NCBI GenBank assembly: GCA_001778275.1
Contig: MFGM01000021.1
Span: 1-18,040 of the forward strand
DNA length: 18,040 nucleotides
From: Candidatus Falkowbacteria bacterium RIFOXYC2_FULL_48_21
Lineage (GTDB): Bacteria; Patescibacteriota; Patescibacteriia; UBA11705; JABHMO01
Direction: 5' to 3'
The notes under the pieces were generated by a model that was not told where the DNA came from, searched no databases, and saw nothing but the letters and a program-made list of their open reading frames with translations. Positions 1 to 6,254 of this stretch are shown here, in pieces. Position 1 is the stretch's first letter; the number at the start of each line of letters is the position of its first letter. The translations under genes and the position numbers were made by a program.

Positions 1-411
1 CGGAAATGCGCGGAAAAAGCAATCAAGCGGATTGAAGTGCAGGGCATTCGGCCGCAAGACTACGTGGTGGACGAGACCAATTGCATGTATTATTGTCGAA
101 GCGCGACAAGGCCTCAAAACCTTTGGGGCTCACTGGACGCGGACTATTGTATGTGCTCGGACGCGTTCAAGCACGGAATGGGAATCAAGATTGATGGCAA
201 TGGCCGGGTCACTTTTAACACGGTGCGGCATCAAGGTAAATATGACGAGACACAGCAGGCGGAGATGGACCGGATGAGAAAGGCGTTTTCCGCCGCGTTG
301 ATCACGGAGTTTTATCAGGCCGCGCTGGCTAAAATTTGTACTACGGTAACAACGGAAATCATTGAACAAAACGGTCGGCGGATCGTGCACTTGCAGGGGG
401 TGAAGTCATGA
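1..411 (+). CDS. DUF1257/Ycf35-like protein (partial, 5' end outside window)
   Basis: The frame is open from base 1, so the gene starts upstream; an internal GTG at 37 is a possible but unneeded start. The visible 136 residues include a cysteine-rich stretch (a CMYYC motif, then CMC about 24 residues later). The C-terminal part reads like the end of DUF1257/Ycf35 proteins: a GIKIDGNGRVTF strand, a helix rich in Ala, Met and Arg, then a strand ending in VHLQG. The stop overlaps the next start (ATGA). The assignment leans on context: DUF1257, DUF2997 and a Ycf46-type ATPase are known companions in cyanobacteria and some other bacteria. The cysteines could bind metal, but that is inference. The family's biochemical function is unknown. 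Confidence 0.5.
   Translation, partial: RKCAEKAIKRIEVQGIRPQDYVVDETNCMYYCRSATRPQNLWGSLDADYCMCSDAFKHGMGIKIDGNGRVTFNTVRHQGKYDETQQAEMDRMRKAFSAALITEFYQAALAKICTTVTTEIIEQNGRRIVHLQGVKS
395..403 (+). promoter_or_regulatory. Shine-Dalgarno site for the DUF2997-like gene
   Basis: AGGGGGTGA lies four bases before the ATG at 408. It supports this start even though the gene overlaps the upstream stop codon. The overlap suggests coupled translation. Confidence 0.65.
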
Positions 412-626
412 GCGGAGAACGCATTGACGTTTTCGTTGATCAGTCAACCTGCAAGGCGACCATTGATTGCAACGGGTTTGAAGGCGACAAGTGCAAGAAG
501 GAGTTGGAACTGATCGGCGCGTTGATGGGCGCGCTTGGCGCGGATCTCGACGTGCAGTCCTCGGAAAAGAAACGACCAGATGTTCAGCGCGAGGTGACTC
601 ATGGACGTGCAAAAGTCAAAGCCTAA
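408..626 (+). CDS. DUF2997-like small protein
   Basis: This 72-residue protein has the size and layout of DUF2997 proteins. An N-terminal strand pair (IDVFVDQSTCKATIDCNGFEG) is followed by DKCKKELELIGALMGALG, a helix introduced by a conserved-looking 'G..C' turn, and then by a polar tail. DUF2997 proteins typically have a two-strand start, a 'G.SC' turn and a helix; their molecular role is unknown. The gene overlaps the previous stop by ATGA and the next start by 26 bases, so the four genes from 1 to 3201 look like one translationally coupled operon. A good SD precedes the ATG. The family assignment is by pattern and context only. Confidence 0.6.
   Translation: MSGERIDVFVDQSTCKATIDCNGFEGDKCKKELELIGALMGALGADLDVQSSEKKRPDVQREVTHGRAKVKA
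591..597 (+). promoter_or_regulatory. Shine-Dalgarno site deciding the start of the small third gene
   Basis: GAGGTGA ends three bases before ATG 601. It favours that start over the ATG at 643, although it places the start inside the upstream gene. Confidence 0.55.
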
Positions 627-789
627 GGCTTATCCGCAGTATATGGAGCTGACGATTTATGAAGAGGCGGATCATGTGCGCGTGATCTTGCAAGATTACA
701 CGCAGAATCATGACGGCCGCGTGGTGCTGGCTATGGCCGAGGCGCTGGGAATCAAGGTGAAAGTCACCTGCAACAGTCCGTGCGGATGA
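601..789 (+). CDS. Small hypothetical protein in the Ycf46-like operon
   Basis: A 62-residue protein that I do not recognise. It begins with a polar Lys/Pro segment. A strand-like core follows (MELTIYEEADHVRVILQDY), then a helix (GRVVLAMAEALGI) and a last strand ending in CNSPCG, so it carries two cysteines near the C-terminus. The pattern loosely mirrors the preceding DUF2997-like protein (strands, then helix), so it could be a diverged duplicate, but this is inference. It overlaps the upstream gene by 26 bases and ends 12 bases before the AAA+ ATPase, which makes it part of the same operon. The start at 601 is supported by an SD; 643 is the alternative. Confidence 0.6.
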   Translation: MDVQKSKPKAYPQYMELTIYEEADHVRVILQDYTQNHDGRVVLAMAEALGIKVKVTCNSPCG

Positions 790-799
790 AGGAGGTGAT
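789..799 (+). promoter_or_regulatory. Full-length consensus Shine-Dalgarno for the AAA+ gene
   Basis: AAGGAGGTGAT is complementary to the usual bacterial 16S rRNA 3' tail over 11 bases and sits two bases before ATG 802. It is the strongest ribosome binding site in the window. Confidence 0.8.
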
Positions 800-801
800 G
801 A

Positions 802-3201
802 ATGGACTTCGACGATGCGGGAAAATTGATCGAGAGAAAAGAAATGATTTTCGGGTTTCGGGAAAATGATTTCGTGGACATGAACGGCCGCAAGGCGCGC
901 GTCATGGGCGTGGTGGAAAAGCGGGAGTTGGCGCTGGACGTGGGTTCGACTGTTGAATATCGCAGTTCACCGGACGGGCTCAACCTGCTCATTCGCTCGG
1001 GATTTGATTTCGCGGTGGGACAAGTGGTAAAAGCGATGTCCGCCGCGGCGCCGTTCAATGGCGAGCAGGGATACATTCTCGCCATTGAGCCGACTACGGA
1101 AATGGTGCTGGTGCAATTTGACAAGTACGTCAAGAACGTTAGCGAAACCACGTGGATGGCTTGTCCCTTTGCCAATGGGCCGAGCCGCGTTTGGCTCAAC
1201 CCAAGCATGGCGGCGCACAAGCTGGTGAAAATCAGCCAGAACGGACACAAAGCGATTACCGGCGCGTCGGTGGGAGAAAGAATCTCATATCCGAACGTGG
1301 AAGGGACGGATGACGTTCGCCCCATGCCCGAATGGTTTCAAGAGTTTTTGCATCAGGCGAAAGCCGGACTTAGCCATTGTTTTATGTTTTGGGGCAACAT
1401 CAATGATTGGCAAAAGCGATTGAACGGGCAGTATCAGACGCTAAATGCGTTTCTGACCGACACGTTCAAAGAGCATGATTTTGTCATGTACTACTCGATT
1501 TCCACCGGACTGCGATTTGCCACAGATAAAATGGAAAGCGATTTCAAGGATCGCTACTTGAAGCCAAAGGCGTTGGCCAAAAAGCCGGGCATTGGCGCGG
1601 ATCCGCAAGAAGTGGCGATGTTCAAGGCGATGCAAGAAAGATTTTCCACCATGAGCGTGAATGAGATTCTCAAAGGCAGTTCGCCCGACATCATTTTTCC
1701 GGCCGTGGAAATGGCGTTGATTGACAACAAGAAATTCAACGACAAAGTGGCGCCGGGCTCGGTGATGATCGTCGAGTACGCGCATCATGTATTTCCGAAA
1801 GATGAAATGCAGGGGAATACGCCGTACATTCAACGCGTGATTTCCGAAACCATGCAGCGTTGGGCGGCTGACATCAGGATTCGCACGCGCATGAATGTGA
1901 TCGCTATGATCACCCCGGACTTTTTCGGCGTGGACACTGATTTGCGCACATCGTCCGGAGTACATGCCATTCAAATCAAGGTGCCGGACGAAAAAGCGCG
2001 CGCCGAACGATGGAATTATTGGCTTTCTTCGGGCGGCGTGATCGTCGAGCCGGGCATGGAAGCGAGCAAGCTCGGCCGCGTCAGCACCGGATTTTCCTTG
2101 CGTGACATTGACGGTCTGTATCGTCTCGCCGCGACCAAACAAAAGCCTCTCACCTATGGCGCTCTCAAGGCGCGCAAGGCGGCGATTTACAAGGAACGGT
2201 TTGGCGAGCGCGTCACAGTCCTTGAACCGGAATTTGGCTTTGATTATTTCGGCGGACGCGATGAAGTGAAGGAGTTCATGCTTGAGATGATCCATAACAT
2301 GGAGTCGGGCATGTTGCGGCGCGTCCCAATGGGGATTTTGGCGGCCGGTCAACCGGGAACGGGTAAGTCGTTTTTGTTCCAGTGTTGCGCCTATGAATGC
2401 AAGTTCAATTACATTGAATTTTCAAATCCGCGCAGTCCGTATGTGGGCATCGCGGAAGAGCAAATGCAAAAAATGCTTTTAGCGGCAGAAGAATTGGCCC
2501 CCGTCTTTGTCTTTGAGGACGAGGCTGATCAGTCCGAGAGTTCGCGTGATGCTTTTGATGGCGATTCCGGAGTGTCGGCGCGATTGCGCCAAATGAAGTT
2601 TATCTTTTGTGCCGATCCGAAGCGCCGCGGCAAGGTGGTTTGGATCAGAGTTTCGAACCGGGATGATTTGATTGATTCGGCGTATACGCGCAAGGGCAGA
2701 ACCGATGAAGTGATCCCGTTCGTTTTTCAGTCGGAAAAGGAAATGCGGGATATTTTTCGCGTCATGTTTAAGCGATATAATATCCCAACAACCGTGAAGG
2801 ATTTTGCGCCATTCGCGCACGCGGCGAAGGATAAAATTTATTGCGTGGGCGCCGATATTGAGTGGATGGTGCGCAAAGCGGACAAGCTCGCGGGCCGCGC
2901 CAAGCGGCAGTCGGTTACAGAAGAAGAATTGATGCGGGCGGTCGATATGTGGGAGTTGAAAAATTCAGGAGTCGGAATTGATCGTCAGGCCAAAGCGGCG
3001 CTGGTCGGCAGTTCCCAAGAATTGCGACCGGATGGGTGGCAAGACACGTTGAAGCAAGTCAACGAGCGCTTGGCAAAAGCAGGCGCTCGCCGAACCGATG
3101 GGTATGAGCCAAGGCCGACTGTGCCGCTTGGCAATATGGAAGAAGGGATTGCGAGCGACGCCACGCGGCGCGCGCTTCGTAACGACAGACGAATCGGATA
3201 A
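802..3201 (+). CDS. Ycf46-like AAA+ ATPase
   Basis: A 799-residue AAA+ protein. The C-terminal module has Walker A GQPGTGKS (516-523), Walker B FVFEDEAD (569-576, with D573/E574), sensor-1 Asn in RVSNRDD (N619) and arginine-finger candidates R630 and R633 in TRKGRTD, followed by a helical lid. Residues about 190-420 resemble the degenerate first AAA domain of Ycf46: a strand VMIVEYAHHVF (321-331) stands where Ycf46 has its 'LKDFH' motif, followed by a helix and IRTRMNVIAMITPDFFGV, with no Walker A. The first ~150 residues are strand-rich with no name I can give. It is longer than typical Ycf46 (about 500). It ends the DUF1257/DUF2997 operon, consistent with those small proteins being its partners. 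Likely cytosolic, ATP-driven remodelling; substrate unknown. Confidence 0.8.
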   Translation: MDFDDAGKLIERKEMIFGFRENDFVDMNGRKARVMGVVEKRELALDVGSTVEYRSSPDGLNLLIRSGFDFAVGQVVKAMSAAAPFNGEQGYILAIEPTTEMVLVQFDKYVKNVSETTWMACPFANGPSRVWLNPSMAAHKLVKISQNGHKAITGASVGERISYPNVEGTDDVRPMPEWFQEFLHQAKAGLSHCFMFWGNINDWQKRLNGQYQTLNAFLTDTFKEHDFVMYYSISTGLRFATDKMESDFKDRYLKPKALAKKPGIGADPQEVAMFKAMQERFSTMSVNEILKGSSPDIIFPAVEMALIDNKKFNDKVAPGSVMIVEYAHHVFPKDEMQGNTPYIQRVISETMQRWAADIRIRTRMNVIAMITPDFFGVDTDLRTSSGVHAIQIKVPDEKARAERWNYWLSSGGVIVEPGMEASKLGRVSTGFSLRDIDGLYRLAATKQKPLTYGALKARKAAIYKERFGERVTVLEPEFGFDYFGGRDEVKEFMLEMIHNMESGMLRRVPMGILAAGQPGTGKSFLFQCCAYECKFNYIEFSNPRSPYVGIAEEQMQKMLLAAEELAPVFVFEDEADQSESSRDAFDGDSGVSARLRQMKFIFCADPKRRGKVVWIRVSNRDDLIDSAYTRKGRTDEVIPFVFQSEKEMRDIFRVMFKRYNIPTTVKDFAPFAHAAKDKIYCVGADIEWMVRKADKLAGRAKRQSVTEEELMRAVDMWELKNSGVGIDRQAKAALVGSSQELRPDGWQDTLKQVNERLAKAGARRTDGYEPRPTVPLGNMEEGIASDATRRALRNDRRIG

Positions 3202-3214
3202 AGGACTACAAACA

Positions 3215-3238
3215 GGGCGTTGATTGCAACGCCCTTTC
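3215..3238 (+). terminator. Rho-independent terminator after the AAA+ operon
   Basis: A perfect 8-bp stem GGGCGTTG/CAACGCCC with an ATTG loop, followed by TTTCT. It lies 13 bases after the AAA+ stop and closes the operon. The T run is short, so efficiency may be partial. Confidence 0.75.
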
Positions 3239-3301
3239 TATCCAAGTTCCGAAAATTATTTTGGGAATTTAGATGGAAAGATTGTTCATTAAATAAATAT
3301 C

Positions 3302-3307
3302 GGAGGT
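3302..3307 (+). promoter_or_regulatory. Shine-Dalgarno for the membrane protein at 3312
   Basis: GGAGGT lies four bases before ATG 3312. The short gap before it (3239-3301) is AT-rich, but I could not assign convincing -35/-10 boxes. Confidence 0.7.
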
Positions 3308-3311
3308 AATA

Positions 3312-4736
3312 ATGGAAAAGACGGCATTGGATGACAAAAAAGTGCTGCGCGTACTGCGCACGCTTTATCGGACAGTGAAAAAGGCGGCGAAAAAGAAAAA
3401 GCTGTTGCCGCTTATCGGCATTTTTAGCGTGCGTTTTGATGACAAAGGCAAGGTGCTTTTTGACGTGAGCGGCGATACGGCCGATTTGTCGGAAGCCTTG
3501 CGCCGCGTCGGCGTGACGGTGTATCAGACGTTTGCCGGCGTGTCGGAATTTACGGATGAGAGTTTCATCGTTGACGGATATGACAACCGGCCGCTCAATA
3601 CCGTTCATTGGTTTCTCGTCGGCTACTTGCTTCATCACGGCGCACATGATCTCATGGCGTTTGAAACTCTGATCGGGTGGAGAAGCGCGATACGTCGTTG
3701 GTTTGACGAAAAAAAAGCCAAGCGCTCGGCCGAGAAAGAGGCGTTGCTTCAGGAGCAAAAAGCCAAGTGGGAAGCGCGGAAGCTGGATGTCAAGGATACG
3801 GAAAGGGCGTTGAAAATTGCCGGACGGTCGATGTGGTGGCGAAATTTTACCGATGGCGTTATCGAGTGGCTCGGCACGAATAAAAGTAATTTTGTTTCCG
3901 GCCTTTTGATTGCTCTGTGCGCCATAGAAATCGTTGTGTTTTGGTTGGCCAACTGGCCATGGTCCGCGCCATTTGCTCTGGCGCTCTTTTCACTGGTATT
4001 CATTTGCGCGATTTTGGCCGAGTTCATCGCATGGAAGTGGTTGTCGTACAGTGATACGATTCGCGTGGCGGTGATATTATTAGTGATGATTTTCTTCGCC
4101 ATGTCTTCGGTGTATACCGTGTCCTTGTCTCTCAATTTGCCCGAAGGGAAAAACCGCAACATGGTTCTGATCAATCGCGACACCGGCGCGCTGGTGGGGA
4201 GATTGCCGAATGATATACAGGATAAATTCTTGACTTGGAATAAAAGCGCCATTCCTCTTTTCCGTTATCGGATTGAGCAGGGGTTACCGTTGGCGCAAAA
4301 ACAGCAATTTGAACTGGTGTTTGGCGATAAAGAACTGAAGTTTTCAGCCGCGTTCAAGGTGGACGCTTACTACGCGTTGATCGATCAGACAGCGGCGGCA
4401 TACGTGCTGGCCTGGGATTATTGGCGTACGCCGGAAAACTTGACCGTCGCGGCAGAGGAACTGTTTGAAATGATCAAGGAAAAAACGCGGCAAGAGTTTG
4501 AAAGCGAGATCGAAAATTACCATTCCGGCGCAAAAGAGTTTGGCGCGCGAGAAGCCAAAGCGCTGTTCAAGAAATTGGACAAAGAAATTCGCTTTTACTT
4601 CCGCGCTTACAGGGGCAACTTGTTTTGTTATAACCTGATTATGGCCTTCACCGAAACGCCATATTATAACTTCGCCGAGGCGAGGTTGTCGGATGCGACG
4701 GTTCAGAATGATGCCGGTGATATTCAAACGAAATAA
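3312..4736 (+). CDS. Hypothetical three-helix membrane protein
   Basis: A 474-residue protein that I do not recognise. Residues 1-30 are strongly basic (KKAAKKKKL). Residues 30-130 look like a small alpha/beta domain. Residues 131-170 form a charged, coiled-coil-like helix (FDEKKAKRSAEKEALLQEQ). Three hydrophobic segments follow at about 194-213, 219-240 and 249-271. The C-terminal 200 residues are soluble and helical, with a mixed strand region and many acidic/basic pairs; a distant similarity to SPFH/prohibitin-type domains is possible but too weak to claim. An odd number of helices suggests that the N-terminal basic part and the C-terminal part lie on opposite sides of the membrane. It has its own SD and terminator, so it is probably monocistronic. 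Confidence 0.75.
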   Translation: MEKTALDDKKVLRVLRTLYRTVKKAAKKKKLLPLIGIFSVRFDDKGKVLFDVSGDTADLSEALRRVGVTVYQTFAGVSEFTDESFIVDGYDNRPLNTVHWFLVGYLLHHGAHDLMAFETLIGWRSAIRRWFDEKKAKRSAEKEALLQEQKAKWEARKLDVKDTERALKIAGRSMWWRNFTDGVIEWLGTNKSNFVSGLLIALCAIEIVVFWLANWPWSAPFALALFSLVFICAILAEFIAWKWLSYSDTIRVAVILLVMIFFAMSSVYTVSLSLNLPEGKNRNMVLINRDTGALVGRLPNDIQDKFLTWNKSAIPLFRYRIEQGLPLAQKQQFELVFGDKELKFSAAFKVDAYYALIDQTAAAYVLAWDYWRTPENLTVAAEELFEMIKEKTRQEFESEIENYHSGAKEFGAREAKALFKKLDKEIRFYFRAYRGNLFCYNLIMAFTETPYYNFAEARLSDATVQNDAGDIQTK

Positions 4737-4742
4737 TCACAG

Positions 4743-4769
4743 ACGAGGCTTAATGCGCCTCGTTTTTTT
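4743..4769 (+). terminator. Rho-independent terminator
   Basis: A 7-bp stem ACGAGGC/GCCTCGT with a 7-base loop runs into a T7 tract. It begins six bases after the stop of the membrane protein gene and separates it from the rplJ promoter 27 bases downstream. Confidence 0.85.
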
Positions 4770-4795
4770 GTTTAAGTTTAGCTACAATGTTGGCC

Positions 4796-4824
4796 TTGAC
4801 AGCCGCATGATATCCAAGTATAAT
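4796..4824 (+). promoter_or_regulatory. Consensus housekeeping promoter for rplJ-rplL
   Basis: TTGACA (4796-4801), 17 bases, TATAAT (4819-4824) is an exact match to the sigma-70 consensus. Transcription should start near 4831, giving a leader of about 290 bases before rplJ. A perfect promoter fits a ribosomal stalk operon controlled afterwards by its leader. Confidence 0.85.
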
Positions 4825-4835
4825 GCGTTTGTAAT

Positions 4836-4942
4836 TTCCGCAGACCGTGGGTGGCTCGCCAGAGCGCAAATCCCACCGAGGAAATAAGCTTCAAATACGG
4901 ATTTGAGTACGGATAGGACGGGATTGGTAAATAAGCTTATTT
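4836..4942 (+). promoter_or_regulatory. Ribosomal protein L10 leader (autoregulatory RNA)
   Basis: The sequence has the hallmarks of the L10 leader family: CAGACCGTGGGTGG, a small hairpin GCTC-GCCA-GAGC (4854-4865), then ATCCCACCGAGG (4870-4881). GTGGG (4847-4851) pairs with CCCAC (4872-4876). In known cases the L10-(L12)n complex binds this RNA and represses its own operon. Downstream, AAATAAGCTT (4882-4891) can pair with AAGCTTATTT (4933-4942), enclosing a hairpin TCAAAT-ACGG-ATTTGA (4891-4906) and leading into a T run. The position between a consensus promoter and rplJ agrees. The identification rests on recalled family features, not on a covariance-model score. Confidence 0.8.
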
Positions 4943-4946
4943 TTTT

Positions 4947-4976
4947 AAGAGTCTGCCGGAATGGGCGGATTTTTTG
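4947..4976 (+). terminator. Attenuator-like terminator in the rplJ leader
   Basis: TCTGCC (4952-4957) pairs with GGCGGA (4964-4969; one G-U pair). The stem is extended by A/G-U pairs with the following T6 run (4970-4975). It sits after the L10 leader and before rplJ, where reading through must be regulated; L10-dependent premature termination is the likely mechanism (inference from Bacillus-type L10 leaders). Confidence 0.7.
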
Positions 4977-4980
4977 ATGG

Positions 4981-5107
4981 TACAGATGTACAGATACAAT
5001 TACAGATAGTACAGATTATTGGAATAGTTTATTTAGAGATTGTGATCATCTGTGTTATCCGTATGTAGCTGATCTGTACAATCTGTATTGTTATCTGTAT
5101 ATCTGTA
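4981..5107 (+). repeat. Four-word inverted repeat (TACAGAT/ATCTGTA) upstream of rplJ
   Basis: TACAGAT occurs at 4981, 4989, 5001 and 5010 (steps 8, 12, 9). Its complement ATCTGTA occurs at 5072, 5081, 5093 and 5101 (steps 9, 12, 8), an exact mirror. All four words can pair in one long imperfect hairpin with a 55-base loop. The right arm ends 14 bases before the rplJ ATG, which has no SD. The same spacing recurs with a different word before mraZ. Confidence 0.9.
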
Positions 5108-5121
5108 ACTAAATTTTTAAT

Positions 5122-5646
5122 ATGGCTAAAAGTAAACAGCAAAAATCGGAGGCCGTGCAGGAGCTTCAAGCCAAGCTCAAAGGCGCGAAGTCTGTGATTA
5201 TTGCCAGCCAAGATGGCTTGACCGTGAATGCCGGCCGGGAACTTCGAAGAGCGTGCATCGCGCAGAATGTTGGATTCACTTCGGTGAAAAAGACATTACT
5301 GAAAAAGGTTTTGCATGAGCTAGGATTCAAGACCGCAGACGTGGCGGCCATGGCCGGCAGTCTCGCCGTGGCGATTAGCGCCGAGGACGAGGTGGCGCCG
5401 GCGAAAATCCTCAAGGATTTCGCCAAAAAACACGAGCAGGTCGCGTTTCGCGGCGGTATCGTGAACGGTCTGGTTATTACCGCGGAAGCGGTGAAGGGTT
5501 TGGCCGATCTCCCGAGCAAGCTCGAATTGCTTGCCAAAATGGTCGGTTCCATGCAAGCGCCGATTTCCGGCTTTGTCCGCGTATTATCGGGCAACTTGCG
5601 CGGGTTGGTGACGGTGTTGAGTGCAATCAAAGATAAAAAACAATAA
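5122..5646 (+). CDS. rplJ: 50S ribosomal protein L10
   Basis: A 174-residue L10, the normal size. L10 anchors the L7/L12 stalk to 23S rRNA next to L11 and helps recruit translation GTPases. The sequence shows the typical N-terminal helix with Lys/Gln-rich start, the strand AKSVIIASQDGLTVNAGRELRR, the VGFTSVKKTLLKKVL segment that contacts rRNA, the F-RGGIVNG region, LADLPSKLELLAKMVGSMQAP, and the C-terminal helix FVRVLSGNLRGLVTVLSAIK that docks L12 dimers. It is followed by rplL, the usual partner. Control is likely through the L10 leader and attenuator upstream. No SD precedes the ATG; instead a long inverted repeat ends 14 bases before it. Confidence 0.96.
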   Translation: MAKSKQQKSEAVQELQAKLKGAKSVIIASQDGLTVNAGRELRRACIAQNVGFTSVKKTLLKKVLHELGFKTADVAAMAGSLAVAISAEDEVAPAKILKDFAKKHEQVAFRGGIVNGLVITAEAVKGLADLPSKLELLAKMVGSMQAPISGFVRVLSGNLRGLVTVLSAIKDKKQ

Positions 5647-5653
5647 TGAAACT

Positions 5654-5786
5654 GGAAATTTGAAATTAGAAATTTGGGTATGCTGACGGGATTGGCGGCA
5701 TCTGTCAATCACAATCTGTAACCTTAATTTCTCCCGCCATGGCGGGATCCCGCATCCGCGGTGACAATTTCCTATTTCTAATTTCC
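5654..5786 (+). repeat. Inverted repeat of GAAATT words between rplJ and rplL
   Basis: The left arm 5654-5676 has three GAAATT words in 7-base steps. The right arm 5765-5786 is its imperfect reverse complement. It ends 10 bases before the rplL start, which lacks an SD. The 150-base gap between two ribosomal genes that are normally close together consists largely of this element, with a palindrome in its loop. Confidence 0.75.
5732..5751 (+). repeat. Nested perfect palindromes
   Basis: TCCCGCCATGGCGGGA (5732-5747) is a perfect 16-base palindrome, overlapped by GGGATCCC (5744-5751). It lies in the loop of the GAAATT inverted repeat and is much more GC-rich than its surroundings. No T run follows, so it is not a standard terminator. 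Confidence 0.85.
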
Positions 5787-5796
5787 ATGTATTCTT

Positions 5797-6201
5797 ATGT
5801 CAGAAGAACAAAAAGACGTCGTAGTGCCGGAAAAATTCAAAGCGTTAGTCGGTGAAATCGAAAAAATGTCAGTGCTGGATCTCGCGGAGTTGGTGAAGAT
5901 TCTTGAAGACAAATTCGGCGTTTCCGCCGCTGCGCCGGCCATGATGATGGCCGCCGCTCCGGGCGCGGGTGCCGCCGCCGCCGAAGAGAAAACATCATTC
6001 AATGTTGAGCTTACCGGCGTCGGTGAGAACAAAATTGCGGTGATCAAGGCGGTGAAGGAAATTACCCAGCTCGGCCTCAAGGAAGCTAAAGACTTGGTCG
6101 ATGGCGCGCCGAAGGTAATCAAGGAAAACGTCAAAAAAGAAGAAGCGGAAGAAATGAAGAAAAAGTTGACTGAAGCCGGTGCGACCGTCAACTTGAAATA
6201 A
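5797..6201 (+). CDS. rplL: 50S ribosomal protein L7/L12
   Basis: A 134-residue L7/L12, slightly longer than the common 120-130. The N-terminal dimerisation part (about 1-45, FKALVGEIEKMSVLDLAELVKILEDKFGV) is followed by an Ala/Met/Gly-rich hinge (about 46-67) and the globular C-terminal domain KTSFNVELTGVGENKIAVIKAVKEI..GLKEAKDLVDGAP..., which binds elongation factors. The hinge contains an AMMMAAAPGAGAAAA run. Another ATG ten bases upstream is out of frame, so 5797 is the start. No SD is visible. It shares the rplJ transcript and its regulation, and a terminator follows directly. Confidence 0.97.
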   Translation: MSEEQKDVVVPEKFKALVGEIEKMSVLDLAELVKILEDKFGVSAAAPAMMMAAAPGAGAAAAEEKTSFNVELTGVGENKIAVIKAVKEITQLGLKEAKDLVDGAPKVIKENVKKEEAEEMKKKLTEAGATVNLK

Positions 6202-6212
6202 ATTTCCAATAC

Positions 6213-6245
6213 AAAAAGGCTCCGTTTAAGCGGAGTCTTTTTTTT
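6213..6245 (+). terminator. Bidirectional terminator between rplL and the convergent gene
   Basis: A5-GGCTCCG (6213-6224), loop TTTAAG, CGGAGTC-T8 (6231-6245). A runs on the left and T runs on the right allow termination in both directions, serving rplL and the minus-strand gene that ends at 6255. Confidence 0.9.
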
Positions 6246-6254
6246 GTTATTCGT

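Noticed and set aside
1441..2352. A 303-codon open frame on the minus strand inside the AAA+ gene
   Set aside because: It is antisense to a clear AAA+ coding region, is His/Arg-rich as expected of a shadow frame, and has no SD or recognisable domain.
2985..3758. A 257-codon minus-strand frame crossing the gap between the AAA+ gene and the membrane protein gene
   Set aside because: It spans a terminator and two well-supported plus-strand genes; its composition is that of a reverse-frame artefact.
4836..4881. Possible tRNA in the structured region before rplJ
   Set aside because: There is no cloverleaf, no T-loop motif and no acceptor stem; the motifs fit the L10 leader.
5732..5751. Palindrome as an intrinsic terminator between rplJ and rplL
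   Set aside because: No T run follows, and termination here would cut rplL off from its only recognisable promoter.
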